From NCBI RefSeq assembly GCF_037893015.1, contig NC_133665.1, positions 193,408,309 through 193,472,308 of the forward strand: DNA of 64,000 nt. The letters run 5' to 3'. The stretch's first letter is position 1; each line of letters starts with the position of its first letter. The notes beneath the pieces were generated by a model, which saw only the letters and a program-made list of their open reading frames with translations, had not been told where the DNA came from and did not search any database. The DNA comes from Macrotis lagotis. Lineage: Eukaryota; Chordata; Mammalia; Peramelemorphia; Peramelidae. The position numbers and the translations under genes were made by a program. Positions 19,826-31,008 of the stretch are shown here, piece after piece.

Positions 19826-19902
19826 TGAGTGTCCCAAAAGTCTTAGTGCCATTGTCAAGACCAGGAGCTAAAGGTTGCACTAAGACTTTTGGGACACCCT
19901 GA
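19826..19902. mobile_element. Mariner-type MITE
   Basis: About 77 bp of near-perfect inverted repeat. The left arm GTGTCCCAAAAGTCTTAGTGC (one base over 20 split here as GTGTCCCAAAAGTCT + TAGTGC) is mirrored on the right by GCACTAAGACTTTTGGGACAC, separated by about 30 bp. Size and TIR resemble MADE1-like mariner derivatives; a TA flank is visible on the left. It sits at the end of a MIR copy. Confidence 0.8.
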
Positions 19903-20584
19903 ACAAATGGGGCTGCTGACTTGGAGGGAATTTTGAAGGACCCAGATGTTTCTTCATGGCATCAAAGGAGATACCCAGGCCCCCTGATGCCCATCCATGG
20001 GCTGCACTAACTCTCTTGGAATGTGCTGCCCAGAGAGGAGGAGAATGACAAGGGCCAGAAATCTGAGGTCTTACTTTGTTCTGGGGCACCTCCTTCCCTG
20101 ACCAAGTACCCAGGAAAAAGGATGGCTGCAGGCAAGGATGGAGACACACTAGGAAGGTGGTCCTTTGGGCGAGCTAGGGCATCCAACTCAACTAGAACTG
20201 GGCCCTGAACTGTACCCGGGGGGTCACAGAGCCATCTGATCCACACCATGCTCCCCAAGTTGTCTTTTCATCTGAAGCTCTCACTTCAGAGAGGGCTGAG
20301 GGAAAGCCTGGGCCCTGGTGCTGCCTTCCCGGGCAGCTCAGGTTGGGGGAAGCCCAGCCCAGGCTCTCCTCTGGGCAAATCCTCTATGGCTCAGTGGGAA
20401 TCAGGGGGATCTCATCTTTGTCCTGACCTGGGGAAAGCCTCCACATGTGAGCAGAAGTAGAGACATCCAGGAGGCACTGGAGAGAGCCCACCCCTCAGCC
20501 CCCTTCTCCTCCTCTCTTCACTGGGCCAGACTCACTGCTGGTGCAAAGGGCAGACTGGCGGCTAAACTCCAGGACACCTTGGGG

Positions 20585-20725
20585 TCCTGCTTCCATTATT
20601 AATCATCTGGGAGATGGGGACCTTCCTGAAAGTGGAGATCTTTGTCTTCCCTGGGGTCCGGCCCAAGGCCTTCCACATAACAAGGGCTCATTAAATGTTT
20701 GTTGGATGTATTTATTCTTGCCAAA
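20585..20725 (+). repeat. L2 3' tail
   Basis: 'CAAGGCCTTCCACATAACAAG' type text (read as CACATAACAAGGGCTCATT) followed by 'AAATGTTTGTTGGATG', the L2 terminal motif. Confidence 0.55.
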
Positions 20726-22584
20726 TGAAACTGGATACTTCATTTCTTTAGAATACGGAGAGAAATCTACTGCCTAGAGTTGGCAGAGCTGATGGCATCA
20801 TTGCCACACCTTGCCCAGCTACTGGCTCTATTCTACCCCCCAACCCACCGGGGTTCCAGGACTCCTGGGAGACCCACAAAAGGTCTGTGCTGCCATTTTT
20901 CATGTAAGATAGATGTCTGGCTATACAACATCAATACAAAAATCATCAAAATGACTCAGATCACAAACTCTTGTGATTCTCAGCACATACAATATGTCAT
21001 TAGGAACAGGTCAGAGCCTCCTCTCCTCTGCCCAGGGTGCCTGCCTGGCTCAACCCCAGGGAAGGACAGAGCCCCCCTGCTCTTCTCCACTAGGAGAAGA
21101 TGCTCCCCTCTGGAAAATGAGAGGGCCTAAGACCAGGAGACAAAGATGGAGAGAGAGATGAGAGACCAGGAGCTGGAGCCTGCCCTTTACCATGTTCAGA
21201 CAGTCCCTAACTTTCCTGCTCGGTGTCTCGGTGAGGACGCCCCCAAATGCAGCTTCCAGGGAAGGAGACTGGGGAATGGGGAGAGTGCGGCCAAGCTGTC
21301 CAAGCCAGAAGTCACCGCTGTCAATCTGAGCCTTAGGGATCACATAATTGATCAGGGACAGTCTACTCCATTCAACTTGGAAAATGGTCTCCCCTAGTCC
21401 TTCCATCTCTTCTGGAAACATCCCTGCCCATGAGCTGGGTGGGAAAGGGGTAGGGGCTTCTACATTCTTGTTTACCCAAGACTATCAAAGAAAAGAGGAG
21501 AGAAATCTCTGTGTAACCTGAGCCCCAAAGACCTTTGGGAGGGGACTTTGTTCTTGGTGGAGATAAAGGCCCCAGGACTGGGGGAAGGGAAGGATGGAAT
21601 AGAAGAGGAGGTGAGATCCAGCCACTCACCCTGTTTGTCTCTTCTGGCTTCCAGTTTGGAGAGAGACATGGCCACTCCAAAGACTGGGAAGATGCCACCA
21701 GGAGAGGAGTCAGCAGTGTCCATGACATCCCTAGCCCGGGGAGCAACACCAGAGACTTGGGGAAGAAATGGGTGACTCTGGGCTGAGGGAAAGCCAGGGT
21801 CCTCGTGGGCCTCCCAGTGGGAGAACTGCGTCAAGCTGGATTGCCTGGGACAGAACCTCCGGTTTTTGCTGTGCCACTGGCTTGGATCGATGGCTCTTTG
21901 TTCTTTGTTCTGTGTGTTTGTTGTAGAACTGGCCATTTAATGAGAAGGAAGCAGGCCTTGGACATAAAGCCTGCGGGCTTCCTTTCCCCACTGAAAAATA
22001 GGCATCAGTTTAGTTTGAACCTAACATGATTCTATCTTGCTCTCCCCATCTCAGAGGAGAGCAGAGTGTCCCGGCCTCTGCCCCAGTCGCCTTCTCTGCC
22101 TCCTCATAGGAAGGGAAATCTCCCTGAGGAGGCCAGGGGAAACTGGGAGAGACACGCCACACACGCAGACACAGCCACACACAGAGACAGCATCTGAATG
22201 ACTGTTTGCCTCTCTGGTCCTGAGTTTGCGTCTCTCTTTGTCTCGTAAGCATGGGGCACCTGAAGATTGAGAGGTCAGATGAAAAAAAAATGCTCCCATG
22301 AGCTGGAAGTGAGCTACCAGGATGCCAAGGGCTAAGGATGGCAGACCCCCACAGACCCCCACAGACCCTGGGTGTCCTCTGCCCAGCTCAGTCCATCCAG
22401 GTCATGCACCACTGGTCCGGCCCAACGGCCCCTACGCAAGGCCGCTTTAGGCCTAGTCAGAAGAGAAGAGGTGGTTTCAGAAGCATGACCATTAGGGCTG
22501 ATTCCTTTGAAAGCATCCATCTCCCCAGGAGAGGCACCCGACTTTATCTGATCACTCAGAGAATGGGTTAACTCCCCTGCTGGA

Positions 22585-22905
22585 CTCTGCCTTTTCTTCT
22601 AACGGCGGCCCCTGATAAGCGGCGGTGCCTCCAACTGGGGCTGGTCTAGGAGGCATTCCGTGACTCAGCCTGGATGTTGACATAGAGGAGTATGTCCTTA
22701 GGAAAACAAACAATAAATTAGTTGTCACTTATCCAACCCCACGAAGAGTGAAGGCAAAGGAAAAATTCTAGGCACAAAAACCTGATTCTTAACTTCATTG
22801 AACTATCTTGGGTTTGGCATTCTCTGCCTTAAATGTTTTTAAAAAGTCAAGTTTCAGGGTCTCCATGCCATATTAATATTATTTTTCTGCTTTAAAAGTT
22901 GATCC
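22585..22905. promoter_or_regulatory. Candidate enhancer-like non-coding element
   Basis: Clustered consensus-like sites: a GATA-type TGATAAG (22613-22619), a perfect AP-1-type TGACTCA (22661-22667), and a forkhead-like AAACAAACAATAAATTA (22704-22720), followed by an AT-rich non-repetitive patch. Site clusters of this density also arise by chance, so this is only a prompt for conservation analysis. Confidence 0.2.
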
Positions 22906-23309
22906 GACTTTGTCCCCCCACCCTTAACCTACCACCTTCTCATCTTCTGTGAACTGAGAAACCAGAGCACTGAGATGGTTAGAATTGTGTGTAAAAGAAC
23001 GGTGACTAGGCTCTGAGGGAGGGAGACCCTGATACCTATTCTGGTAGCTTTTGTGAAAACTTAGATGCTTCATTTCTGGTCCCTGCCTGCATCTAGAATC
23101 CCTACTGTTGACTGGCCTCACTTTACTCAAGGGGTGCCCTTGATCTGAGGTCAGTCCAGAGAGAAAAATTGATCCTGATACGTCCCCGAGGCAGCAGCCA
23201 GTCACCTGGAGACTCTTTGACTTGTCCAAGGCCTTCTCTCTCCAAGAAAGTCGTGGCGATCTCTAGGCATGAGGCTCCTGAAGAGCCAGCAAACCTTCAG
23301 TCTGTTTTC

Positions 23310-23490
23310 TAGGCAGCAAGGTGGCAATGGGCTTGTCACTAGGAAGACCTGAGTTCAAATCTGCCCTCAGACATTTTACTAGCTCTGTGACCCTGGACAA
23401 GTCTCTTCACCCGCTTGCCTCAGTTTCCCAGGTTATTATGAGGATCAACTGAGGATTTGTAAAGAACTTAGCATAGGGTCTGCTCATAGT
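23310..23490 (+). repeat. MIR/THER-type SINE
   Basis: 'AGGCAGCAAGGTGGC' head, 'GAGTTCAAATCTGCCC' B box, 'TGACCCTGGACAAGTCTC', 'GCCTCAGTTTCCC' and 'ATTATGAGGATCAACTGAGG' tail. Confidence 0.75.
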
Positions 23491-23497
23491 CTGCTGC

Positions 23498-23705
23498 TGT
23501 CAGTAATTTTTCAGTTTGTCACGACCCTTTTGGGAGTTTCTTGGCAAAAAAAACCTGGAGTGGTGTGTTGTTTTCTTTTTCATATCTTTTTCAAGTAAGG
23601 AAACTGAGGGGAAAAATTAAGGGACTTGCTCAGAATCACACAGCTAGTAAGTGTCTGAGACAGGATTTGAACTCAGGTCTTCCTGACTCAAGACTCTGCA
23701 CTTCT
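23498..23705 (-). repeat. WSINE1/MAR1-like SINE, antisense
   Basis: Reverse complement order: 'TCAGTAATTTTTCAG', 'GGGAGTTTCTTGGCAAA', 'CTGGAGTGGTGTG', 'AGGAAACTGAGGGG', 'AATCACACAGCTAGTAAG', 'GATTTGAACTCAGGTC'. Same family as 3991-4206. Confidence 0.82.
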
Positions 23706-24154
23706 ATACATATTCGATATTATTATTATAATTCTTTTTAAATCCAAACTATATTTTTCATCATCTCATACCCACAATGCACAATTGCATCGGAATGATC
23801 AAGGCACAAGATGACAAAGTTGGGAAGTTTTTCTCAATTTCTTCATTAGGTTTCTCTTTCTGGATCCTTATTCTCCATGACAGATGTCAGTGGAGAAGCT
23901 GTCTTGGGCCCCGGGCTGCTCTGAGGAGAGCTGAGAGCCCTCCCCCACCCTGCTGGGCCTTCCCAACCGTTCCACCTCTCCGGCTTCAGGTTTCATGACA
24001 AGAATCTCCCCAGCCATTTTCAGTATGTACCAAGGCTTTGCCTGCCAGGGACAAACAAATGGCCTCAAATCTCTTTTCCCCTTGAAACAGTGACTATTCT
24101 CCTATTCCAGCTATTTGTTGTCAATCATCTTTTTTGACTAAAAATGCAGTATAG
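23706..24154. other. Unassigned sequence
   Basis: A patch from about 23880 to 24085 ('CATGACAAGAATCTCCCC', 'GGGACAAACAAATGGCC') is non-repetitive and could be conserved non-coding DNA. No exon recognised. Confidence 0.3.
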
Positions 24155-24305
24155 GGAATGGCTAAGAGGCACAGTAGATAGAGCACCGGCCCTGGAGTCA
24201 GGAGGACCTGGGTTCAAATGTGGCCTCAGACACTTAATAATTACCTAACTGTGTGGTCTTGGGCAAGCCACTTAACCCCACTGCCTTGCAAAAACCTAAA
24301 AAAAA
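24155..24305 (+). repeat. tRNA-type marsupial SINE
   Basis: 'GGAATGGCTAAGAGGCACAG', 'AGCACCGGCCCTGGAGTCAG', B box 'GGGTTCAAATG' and an AAAAACCTAAAAAAAA tail. Flanked by ATGCAGTATAG duplications at about 24144 and 24307. Confidence 0.92.
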
Positions 24306-24384
24306 GATGCAGTATAGCCCTTGGACCTTCAGTGGAGGCCAGGGAAGGGAGAAATGGCTTGGGGATATGTGGCTGGAGTCTTTG

Positions 24385-25178
24385 GTTTTTGTTTTAATTT
24401 TAATAGCATTTTATTTTTCCAATTTTATATATATATATAAAGATGATTTTTAACATTCCTTATTTTATAAAATTATAATTCCAAATTTTCTTCTTCCTTC
24501 TCTCTCTCCTCTTTAAGACAATAAGCAATTTAGTGTAGTTTATACATGTGTAATCAAACAAAACATATTTTGATTTTAGTCACATTGGGAAAGAAGACAC
24601 AGATGCCCCCCTTCAAAAAAACCATGAAAAAAATAAAGTGCAAAATAGTCTGCTTTGATCTGCATTCAGACTCCATGGCTCTTTCTCTGGATGTGGATGG
24701 CATTTTCCCTCATAATCTTATTGGAATTGTCTTTGATCGCCGTATTGCTGAGAAGAGCCAAGTCTGTCTCGATCATCACCCAATGTTGCTGTTTCTGTGT
24801 ACAATGCTGTCTTGGTTCTGCTCACTTCACTTCGCATCAGTTCATTGAAGTCTTCCCAACTTCCTCTGAAATCTGCCTGCTCATCATTTCTTACAGAACA
24901 ATAGGGGTGGCTAGGTGGCATAGTGGATAGAGCACCGGCCCTGGAGTCAGGAGGACCTGAGTTCAAATCCAGCCTCAGACACTGAATAATTACCTAGCTG
25001 TGTGGCCTTGGGCAAGCCACTTAACCCCATTGCCTAGCAAAAAAAAAAAAAAAAAAAAACCCTAAACTAAAAAGAAAAGAACAATAATAGTGTATTGCAT
25101 TCTTTTACCACCACTTCTTCCCCCAATTGATGGACTCTCCCCCATTTTCCAGTTCTTTGGTGGATAGTCTTATGTGAG
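24385..25178 (-). repeat. L1 3' end, antisense, split by a SINE
   Basis: 3' UTR blocks 'ACAATAAGCAATTTAGTG', 'GGGAAAGAAGACACAG', 'CATTCAGACTCCATGGC', then ORF2 end 'CTGCTCATCATTTCTTACAG'. A SINE at 24904 interrupts; ORF2 text resumes at 25080 with 'CAATTGATGGACTCTCCCCC'. 5'-truncated near 25178. Confidence 0.82.
24904..25075 (+). repeat. tRNA-type marsupial SINE
   Basis: 'AGGGGTGGCTAGGTGGCATA', 'GAGCACCGGCCCTGGAGTC', B box 'GAGTTCAAATCC', long poly-A and AACCCTAAACTAAAAAG tail. AGAACAATA duplication on both sides. Confidence 0.93.
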
Positions 25179-25810
25179 CAGACTCTGCTGGCTCAGGTTC
25201 CCCACTGGGAGGCCCCCACTCTAGCTTCACCCCGAAGCAGGCGCTCTGTCACCAGGTGGCTTCTACACCCCAAAGAGTCCTTAGAGTAGGACTTTGGGGG
25301 TGGAGTTTGGGACAAGAAATAAGATGGAATGCATTTGAATTATCTAACAAAATCTCACACAGACAGAAGACATCAGGATTGATTAGAACATTTTTGTTCT
25401 CAGGACAAAGTCACCCTAAGTGGTGACACCCTTCAGAAGGAGAGTAGCCATGCTGGACATAGCCAGGCACGTGGAGGCTATTGTCCAACCAAAAGGGACC
25501 CCTGTGTGAGTGGGGAACAGTCTCTGGGACACCCCCTGGGGCAGTCAGAATGCCTTCCCTGGGAAAGCTCTGGAAGTCTCCTGGCGAGGGAATCCCAGCT
25601 GGCTGCCGAAAGTTGATGGGGACTTTCAGGTCTATCTGGGACATGGAGACTTGGGCTGAACCCCTTAGCTCATCTCAGACCAGTACAGCCAGTGTGGACA
25701 GAAATTGCCTTCTTTCTCACCTCTTCCCCCACCCCGACTCCCTGCAACCATGGGTCCCATCCAGGGAGGGGTGGGGCAGTTATAAGGAGAGAGAGAGAAT
25801 AAAGGGGAGG

Positions 25811-25874
<64 letters not shown>

Positions 25875-26502
25875 CAGAGACAGAGATAGAGAGACAGAGA
25901 GACAGAGACAGAGATAGAGAGACAGAGAGAAAGAGAGAGAGAGACAGATACAGAGAGAGAGACAGAGAGAAAGACAGACAGAGAGAAAGACAGAGACAGA
26001 GACAGAGAGAGAGACAGACAGAGAGAGAGACAGAGAGACAGACAGACAGAAAGAATAAAGGGGAGGGAGAGAGGGCCTGACCTCAGGGGTGAGGTCCAAG
26101 CCAGAGTCCACAGAAGACCAGAAGCCCACTGGAAGATGTTTGCTTCCTCCTCATTAGGGACTCAAAGAGGAAATTAGGTGGGGAGACTCTCCTTAGAAGC
26201 CTCTTTGCCTGAGAGACCTGGGTCCCCTGGCCTGCAGCAGCCTAGGAAACTCAGGGATCCTTCTCAGAAACAGGTTTTTAAATGAGTCCCATCAATACTC
26301 AGGGTCTCCGAGGCAGACAATTCTGGTGATGAGATAGAACTATCAAAAGTTTTTACCAACTCACAGGCTCTGGAGTGCATTGGTTGCCCTGACAACATGC
26401 CTGGTTGTGGGTTCTGGTCTGATGGAGGGGGAACAAGGGTTTATAGACAGACAGACAGACAGAAACAGGGGCGGGACCGATTCATATTGAGATGGACTGG
26501 GC
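25179..26502. other. Unassigned sequence around a long microsatellite
   Basis: GC-rich, non-repetitive except for the GA/GACA tract. The 199-codon open frame that spans it (25481-26080) is mostly low-complexity repeat translation and is not a gene. Confidence 0.35.
25784..26072. repeat. GA/GACA polypurine microsatellite
   Basis: About 290 bp of GA, GACA and GATA units with a strong purine bias. The tract is bounded by two copies of GAATAAAGGGGAGGGAG (25797-25813 and 26053-26069), so the array may have grown between duplicated edges. Confidence 0.95.
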
Positions 26503-26655
26503 TGGAGCAGCTAAGGGGCCCTGCAGAGGTAGAGCACCAGCCCTGGAGTCAGGAGGACCTGAGTTCAAATCCAACTTTAGACACTTAATTAGCTAAGCTG
26601 TGTGACCTTGGCCAAGTCACTTCACCTCATTGACTCCCCCTCCCCCCCAAAAAAG
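26503..26655 (+). repeat. tRNA-type marsupial SINE, diverged head
   Basis: The head is altered ('GGAGCAGCTAAGGGGCCC') but 'TAGAGCACCAGCCCTGGAG', 'GAGTTCAAATCC', 'TGTGTGACCTTGGCCAAGTC' and a short C/A-rich tail are clear. An AGAC tract (26443-26462) lies just upstream. Confidence 0.82.
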
Positions 26656-27789
26656 AGAGAGATTGACTGGTTCTCTTGCACTGATTTACCAGCTGGACTA
26701 AGAGTTGTCTAATGGAAGATTTGGGACTTTCTTTTTGGCTCCAGTTAGTAAAATTTCATTCTGTTATTTTGAGAATTGTACGTTTCAGATGGAAAATGTG
26801 TTCAGCTTGGGTTGGAGGTGGACAGAAGGAAAGCATGTATGTGATGGCCTTGATCTTTTCATTTTGGGGGGTGGGGAGGAGGGAAGAGTCAATGAATCAC
26901 AGAAATCAGAAAGTTGAGCCAACCATGTCTGGCACTTCAGGTGACGAGGGAGAGTTGAACTCGCTGTATGGAATCGGGAGGCCTAGGGGATAGAGACTGA
27001 CCAAGAGAGGTTCAGGAATTTGGGTTTTAGGGCATCTTTTATTTATAGTTCCTCATCTGGCTGTTTGTGGCCCCGCATACCAGACGCACATTGGACATCG
27101 TTTCATCATTGTCTGGGCTAAAGGCCGACTTTTGTAACAGAGTTGAGTGGCCAAAGAATGGTTCAGTTATTTAAACCCAGAGGTCATCTGGACTCTTCTC
27201 TCTGAAGTTAGCTCAGGGTCAGAATTCCTGAAGAATTGGCTTGGTTTTCCCCTTCTCTTTTTTATTCATTCCTCTATGATGGGAATGAGAGGCGGACGAG
27301 CAACATCTCTCTTGGCCCCAAAGGGGATTGCTCCCCTCCCCTCTTTCAACTGTCATGACTTTTCTGAGGGATGCTTCCATCTGACCTTGAGTAAACACTG
27401 ATCCTTTCGTCCTTAGGACTGTGTCCTCTGCAAGGAAGACCGGCTCCTCCCTTTCCCATCCCCCATCGGTCTTTGGGGCACCAGGGCTGCTCAGGCTGTC
27501 TCCTCAGAGCTTGCACAGGCATCAACAGGACCGAGATGGTGCCCACCATCCTGCCCATGACCCCTTCCCCCACCCCAGGGATGCCAGCATTCTCTCAGCC
27601 ATCAGCCCGACACCACCCTCACCTCTTTGCTCTTTCCCATGCCCCTCACCAAATCGGTGCCCAGCCTCTCTCACACCTGCTCCCCTTTACTAGGCCACCA
27701 TCACCTCAGTCCAGGTCCTCATGGTTTCTTGCCTGGGGGACTAGGATGGGGTCCCAATAGCCTTGCCCACCTTTCTTTATCTACCACCA
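26656..27789. other. Unassigned sequence
   Basis: No repeat family, exon or RNA gene recognised. Composition shifts from AT-balanced to pyrimidine-rich toward 27.7 kb. Confidence 0.35.
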
Positions 27790-27950
27790 TCATCGTCATA
27801 ATGAAGAACAAACATTTATTAATCTCCTGCTGTATAACAAGTCCTTTGCTAAGAGCTAGAGATGCAGAGAAAGGCCACAGCATGGCCCCTGCCCTCAAGG
27901 AGCATCTGGCCTACTGGGGAAGACAACATGCAAAGATCTGGGTACAGTGA
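27790..27950 (-). repeat. L2 3' end, antisense
   Basis: Antisense L2 order: 'ACATTTATTAATCTCCTGC', 'CTTTGCTAAGAGCTAGAGATG', 'CCCCTGCCCTCAAGGAGC', 'CTACTGGGGAAGACAACATG'. Confidence 0.75.
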
Positions 27951-28634
27951 TCAGACCTTTGGGAATCACCCCAACAAGGGCTCATCTAGCCACAAAGCTG
28001 GACACAGCAAAGATGGTGTTCAAACTGGTCACGTCTGAGCCTCCTCTCCCAGAGGCCTCAGGGGGAACTGATGGAGGAACTGTGGGGGAAATGGTTGCTC
28101 TTCTTTGCTCCCCACCTCTTCTCAGTAAATGGAGCCTGATTGGTCCTAATTAATTAAGTGGGACCTGGAGTTTTATCACTAGCAGCAATCGCAGAGACAC
28201 CCCTCTAGAATGGAGGCTCCAGCCCATAGCATCAGAGAACAGACAATGCAACCCCTTAGGGGAACCCCTAGAAGTCTGAGAGCATGAAGTCATAAGTAAA
28301 TACACAATGATGGAGAGGGGATGGGGTGTTAGAGCCCAAGGAGTGGGGGGGAGAAGGACAGCCAGCAGGAAAGGTCACTTTCAGAAGATACCAGATGATC
28401 TTCAGGATGCCCCTCAGGCTCAGCCCCCGAGGATGACTGGGAAGGCTAGGTGAAGATTCTGGACAAATGTGGCGTAGATGGAGTGGGGGGGGGGTCTGCT
28501 TCTGGGAGCATCCCGGCCCCTCTCTACAGGTGTGGCAGGAGGGCTTGGACTCCTCAGCATTTCCCCAGGGCAGCCTCCCTCCCTAGCTCTGTCCCTTGTA
28601 CCTGGCCAGACCTTAATCATGCCTCAAGGGTCAT
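27951..28634. other. Unassigned sequence
   Basis: No recognised element. Contains a G10 run near 28484 and nothing that looks coding. Confidence 0.35.
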
Positions 28635-29010
28635 CATAGGGCCCTAGAGCCAGGAAAACCAGACTTCAGATCTGAAGCCATCCTGGCTGGCTGACTTTGG
28701 GCAAGTGGCCACACCTGTGCTGCTTCAGTTTCCTAGGGTAAAATGTGTGTAATAATAGCACCCCACCCCCACCCCCACCCCACCCCCGCCCAGCTTTTGG
28801 GATCAAATGAGATAAAAGGAAGCATTTTTTTTTAGGTTTTTGCAAGGCAAATGGGGTTAAGTGACTTGCCCAAGATCACACAGTTAGATAATTATTGTGT
28901 GAGATCTGATTTGAACTCAGGTCCTCCTGACTCCAAGGCCTGTGCTCTACACACTGTGCCACCTAGCCACCCCAACATGAAGCATTTTGCAAGCCCAAAA
29001 GGCACTAGAT
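28635..29010 (+). repeat. MIR/THER-type SINE interrupted by a C-rich tract and a younger SINE
   Basis: 'GAGCCAGGAAAACCAGACTTC' head (first 20 shown in parts), 'GGCTGACTTTGGGCAAG', 'GCTTCAGTTTCCTAGG', 'TGTGTAATAATAGCACC', then a CCCCA-rich run (28760-28793) and 'GATCAAATGAGATAAAAGG'. The MIR tail resumes after the SINE with 'AAGCATTTTGCAAGCC'. Confidence 0.7.
28826..28973 (-). repeat. tRNA-type marsupial SINE, antisense, inside MIR
   Basis: Oligo-T, 'GCAAGGCAAATGGGGTTAAG', 'GATCACACAGTTAGATAATT', 'GATTTGAACTCAGGTCC' and 'CCACCTAGCCACCCC'. GAAGCATTTT repeats on both sides mark the duplication. Confidence 0.9.
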
Positions 29011-29119
29011 TAATGCTCCTATTGGACTGGATTGGGTTAGGTTGGAAATCAGAGCAGGTTGTAATGCGTTCTGAAAACATCCCTGTAGTAAGGCATCAGT
29101 CCATGAGCACTCATGAGCC

Positions 29120-29995
29120 ACCACCCAGGCGCCAAGCTCTGGGAAAATAAAAGCATTGTCCCTGCTCTGAAGGAGCCAGCATCAGGATGGGGGACGCAGC
29201 ATGTCGATAGCTTGCCATATATGACTTGTATACAAAGTGGAGGAGGAGGAGGAAAAGTGCTTAGGGCCTGAGGACTGTGTGTTTGAGCTGAGCCCAGAAG
29301 GGAGCCAGGGAAGCCAAAACATAGAGGAGAGGAGGGCAGAGCTCCCCAGGCTGAGGAGAAGCCAATGCAAAGGCTTGGGGATGCCATGGGATATACTATG
29401 GCATCTGTTCTAGGGAGGCCAGGATTCCTGCCTAATAGACCACCTCTATCCCCTGGAGAATGAAGTGCAAGAAGCCTGTAAAGGTCGGAAGAGTTCAGCC
29501 TATTAATGACTTTTAAAACCAAACAGAAGATATTAGATTTGATTCTGGGGCTCTGAAGGGAATCCTTGGAGCTCAGTGAGCTGGAGGGCAATCACTCCAG
29601 TCATCTTGGCCACAGAGTTGAGGATGGATGAGCAGAGGGGCACCAGCCAGCAGGTGTCCAAAACAAGGGTTTAAAGGGGATGCTTAGGTGATAGAAATGA
29701 CCAGATTGGAACCTTGGATTATACATGAGGAGGCAGAGAGGAGGAGGGAATCTGCCATGTCCTCCTCAGGAAGGAAAAACTGGGAAGAGGGCATGAGGAG
29801 TAGTTCAGGTTGGCCGTGCTGAGCCTGGAGGCCTTCAGGATGGCTACTGGTGGTCAGGAACTGGTGATTAGAGGGAGCTGAGGGCTGGGTACATGACCCT
29901 GGAAAGGTCCAGTGTAGAGAGAACACTAAGCCCAGGACATGGTCACAGGAGAGCATCCAAGAAGAGGCCTGAGGGGACTGTGGTGGTGCTGCCAT
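29120..29995 (-). repeat. L2 LINE, antisense, long copy
   Basis: The longest antisense L2 here: 'TTGTCCCTGCTCTGAAGGAGC', 'GAGCTGAGCCCAGAAGGGAG', 'GGAGAAGCCAATGCAAAGGC', 'TGACTTTTAAAACCAAACAG', 'CTGGAGGGCAATCACTCC', 'GGTGATTAGAGGGAGCTGAG' all fall in the expected reverse L2 order. Old and broken. Confidence 0.65.
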
Positions 29996-30820
29996 GGACA
30001 TGGGTATGACCTATCCTGGCATGCCCGCCTCTGCCCCAACCTGAGAGGGAGGATTCTCACGTCTTGGGCTTTAATCTCGGTCCATGGTCATAGCAGGAAA
30101 GCTGGGCGTTGGCCCCTGAGCCAGAGGCCTGGGGAAGGCAGTTTTCTTGGCCAGGGAGTTGGAAAATGACACCTGCCCCCACGTATGGATTACTGTTTTC
30201 ATTGGAAATAGCTTTCACTGGGGGAGACAGTCTAATTTTAACCTCCACTCCTGTTAGAGCAGAAACAAAAGTCACCAACTGGCAACCAGGGCAGGCCATA
30301 ACTCAGAGCCAGCAGCCAAGGGGCTATTCTTGGCTGTCCATCTCTTCAGAGGGAGGGCAGTGATGGCAGCTGACAGATGCCTGGGGGGAGGGAGAGGGGA
30401 CTGCCAATCACCGGGCAGGACTGGACCAGGGTGGACAGGGCGGGTTTCCCAATCATCCCTGGATCCCGGTGGAGAGGGCTGGCCCAGGTCAGGTCGAGCC
30501 CTGACTCTAAGGTCCCTGAGAGGCAGCCAGGTGGAGACAAGCCTCCTCGGGGTCCCTCACAAGGGTCCTTGCGACCCCTCTGTGGCAGCTCTCCAGGGTC
30601 AGTCTATTTCTTTGGGCTTTATTTTAGCTGTGGTTACAAGACCCCAAAGTCAGTGCTCCCCAGTTACCCCGGGGGGAAAGCACACAGAATTATCGTCAAG
30701 GTGGTGATGCCTTCAGTTAGCCACCCAGGCCGAGCTTTTAGCCCAGGATTAGTACTATAGAGCCATTATTTGATCTGTCTATGCAACAGCAAACAGAACC
30801 TCAATTGAAAAGTGGACAGC
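29996..30820. other. Unassigned sequence
   Basis: A non-repetitive patch at 30170-30300 ('ATGGATTACTGTTTTCATTGG', given in part) could be conserved non-coding DNA. Two overlapping 125-codon plus-strand frames near 30.33-30.76 kb have no domain. Confidence 0.3.
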
Positions 30821-30994
30821 AGGGGTGGCTAGGTGGCATAGTGGATAAAGCACCGGTCCTGGAGTCAGGAGGACCTGGGTTCAAATCTGGTCTCAGACAC
30901 TTAATAATGACCTAACCGTGTGGCCTTGGGCAAGCCACTTCACCCCATCTGCCTTGCAAAAACAAAAACAAAAACTGAAAAAAAAAAAAAGAAA
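30821..30994 (+). repeat. tRNA-type marsupial SINE with perfect 14-bp duplication
   Basis: 'AGGGGTGGCTAGGTGGCATA', 'AAGCACCGGTCCTGGAGTC', 'GGGTTCAAATCTGG' and an ACAAAAACAAAAACTG tail. GAAAAGTGGACAGC at 30807-30820 and 30995-31008 is identical, so this is a young insertion. Confidence 0.95.
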
Positions 30995-31008
30995 GAAAAG
31001 TGGACAGC

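Larger units (their letters stand above)
19903..23309. other. Repeat-poor unassigned stretch
   Basis: Over 3 kb with almost no recognisable repeats apart from an L2 tail (20585-20725). Patches near 20890-21010 and 22585-22905 are AT-rich islands in GC-rich DNA and could be conserved non-coding DNA or small exons. No open frame shows a domain I recognise. Confidence 0.35.

Noticed and set aside
25481-26129. Two long open frames (199 codons plus, 154 codons minus) across the GA/GACA tract
   Set aside because: Translations are Arg/Glu/Asp or Leu/Ser repeats produced by the microsatellite.
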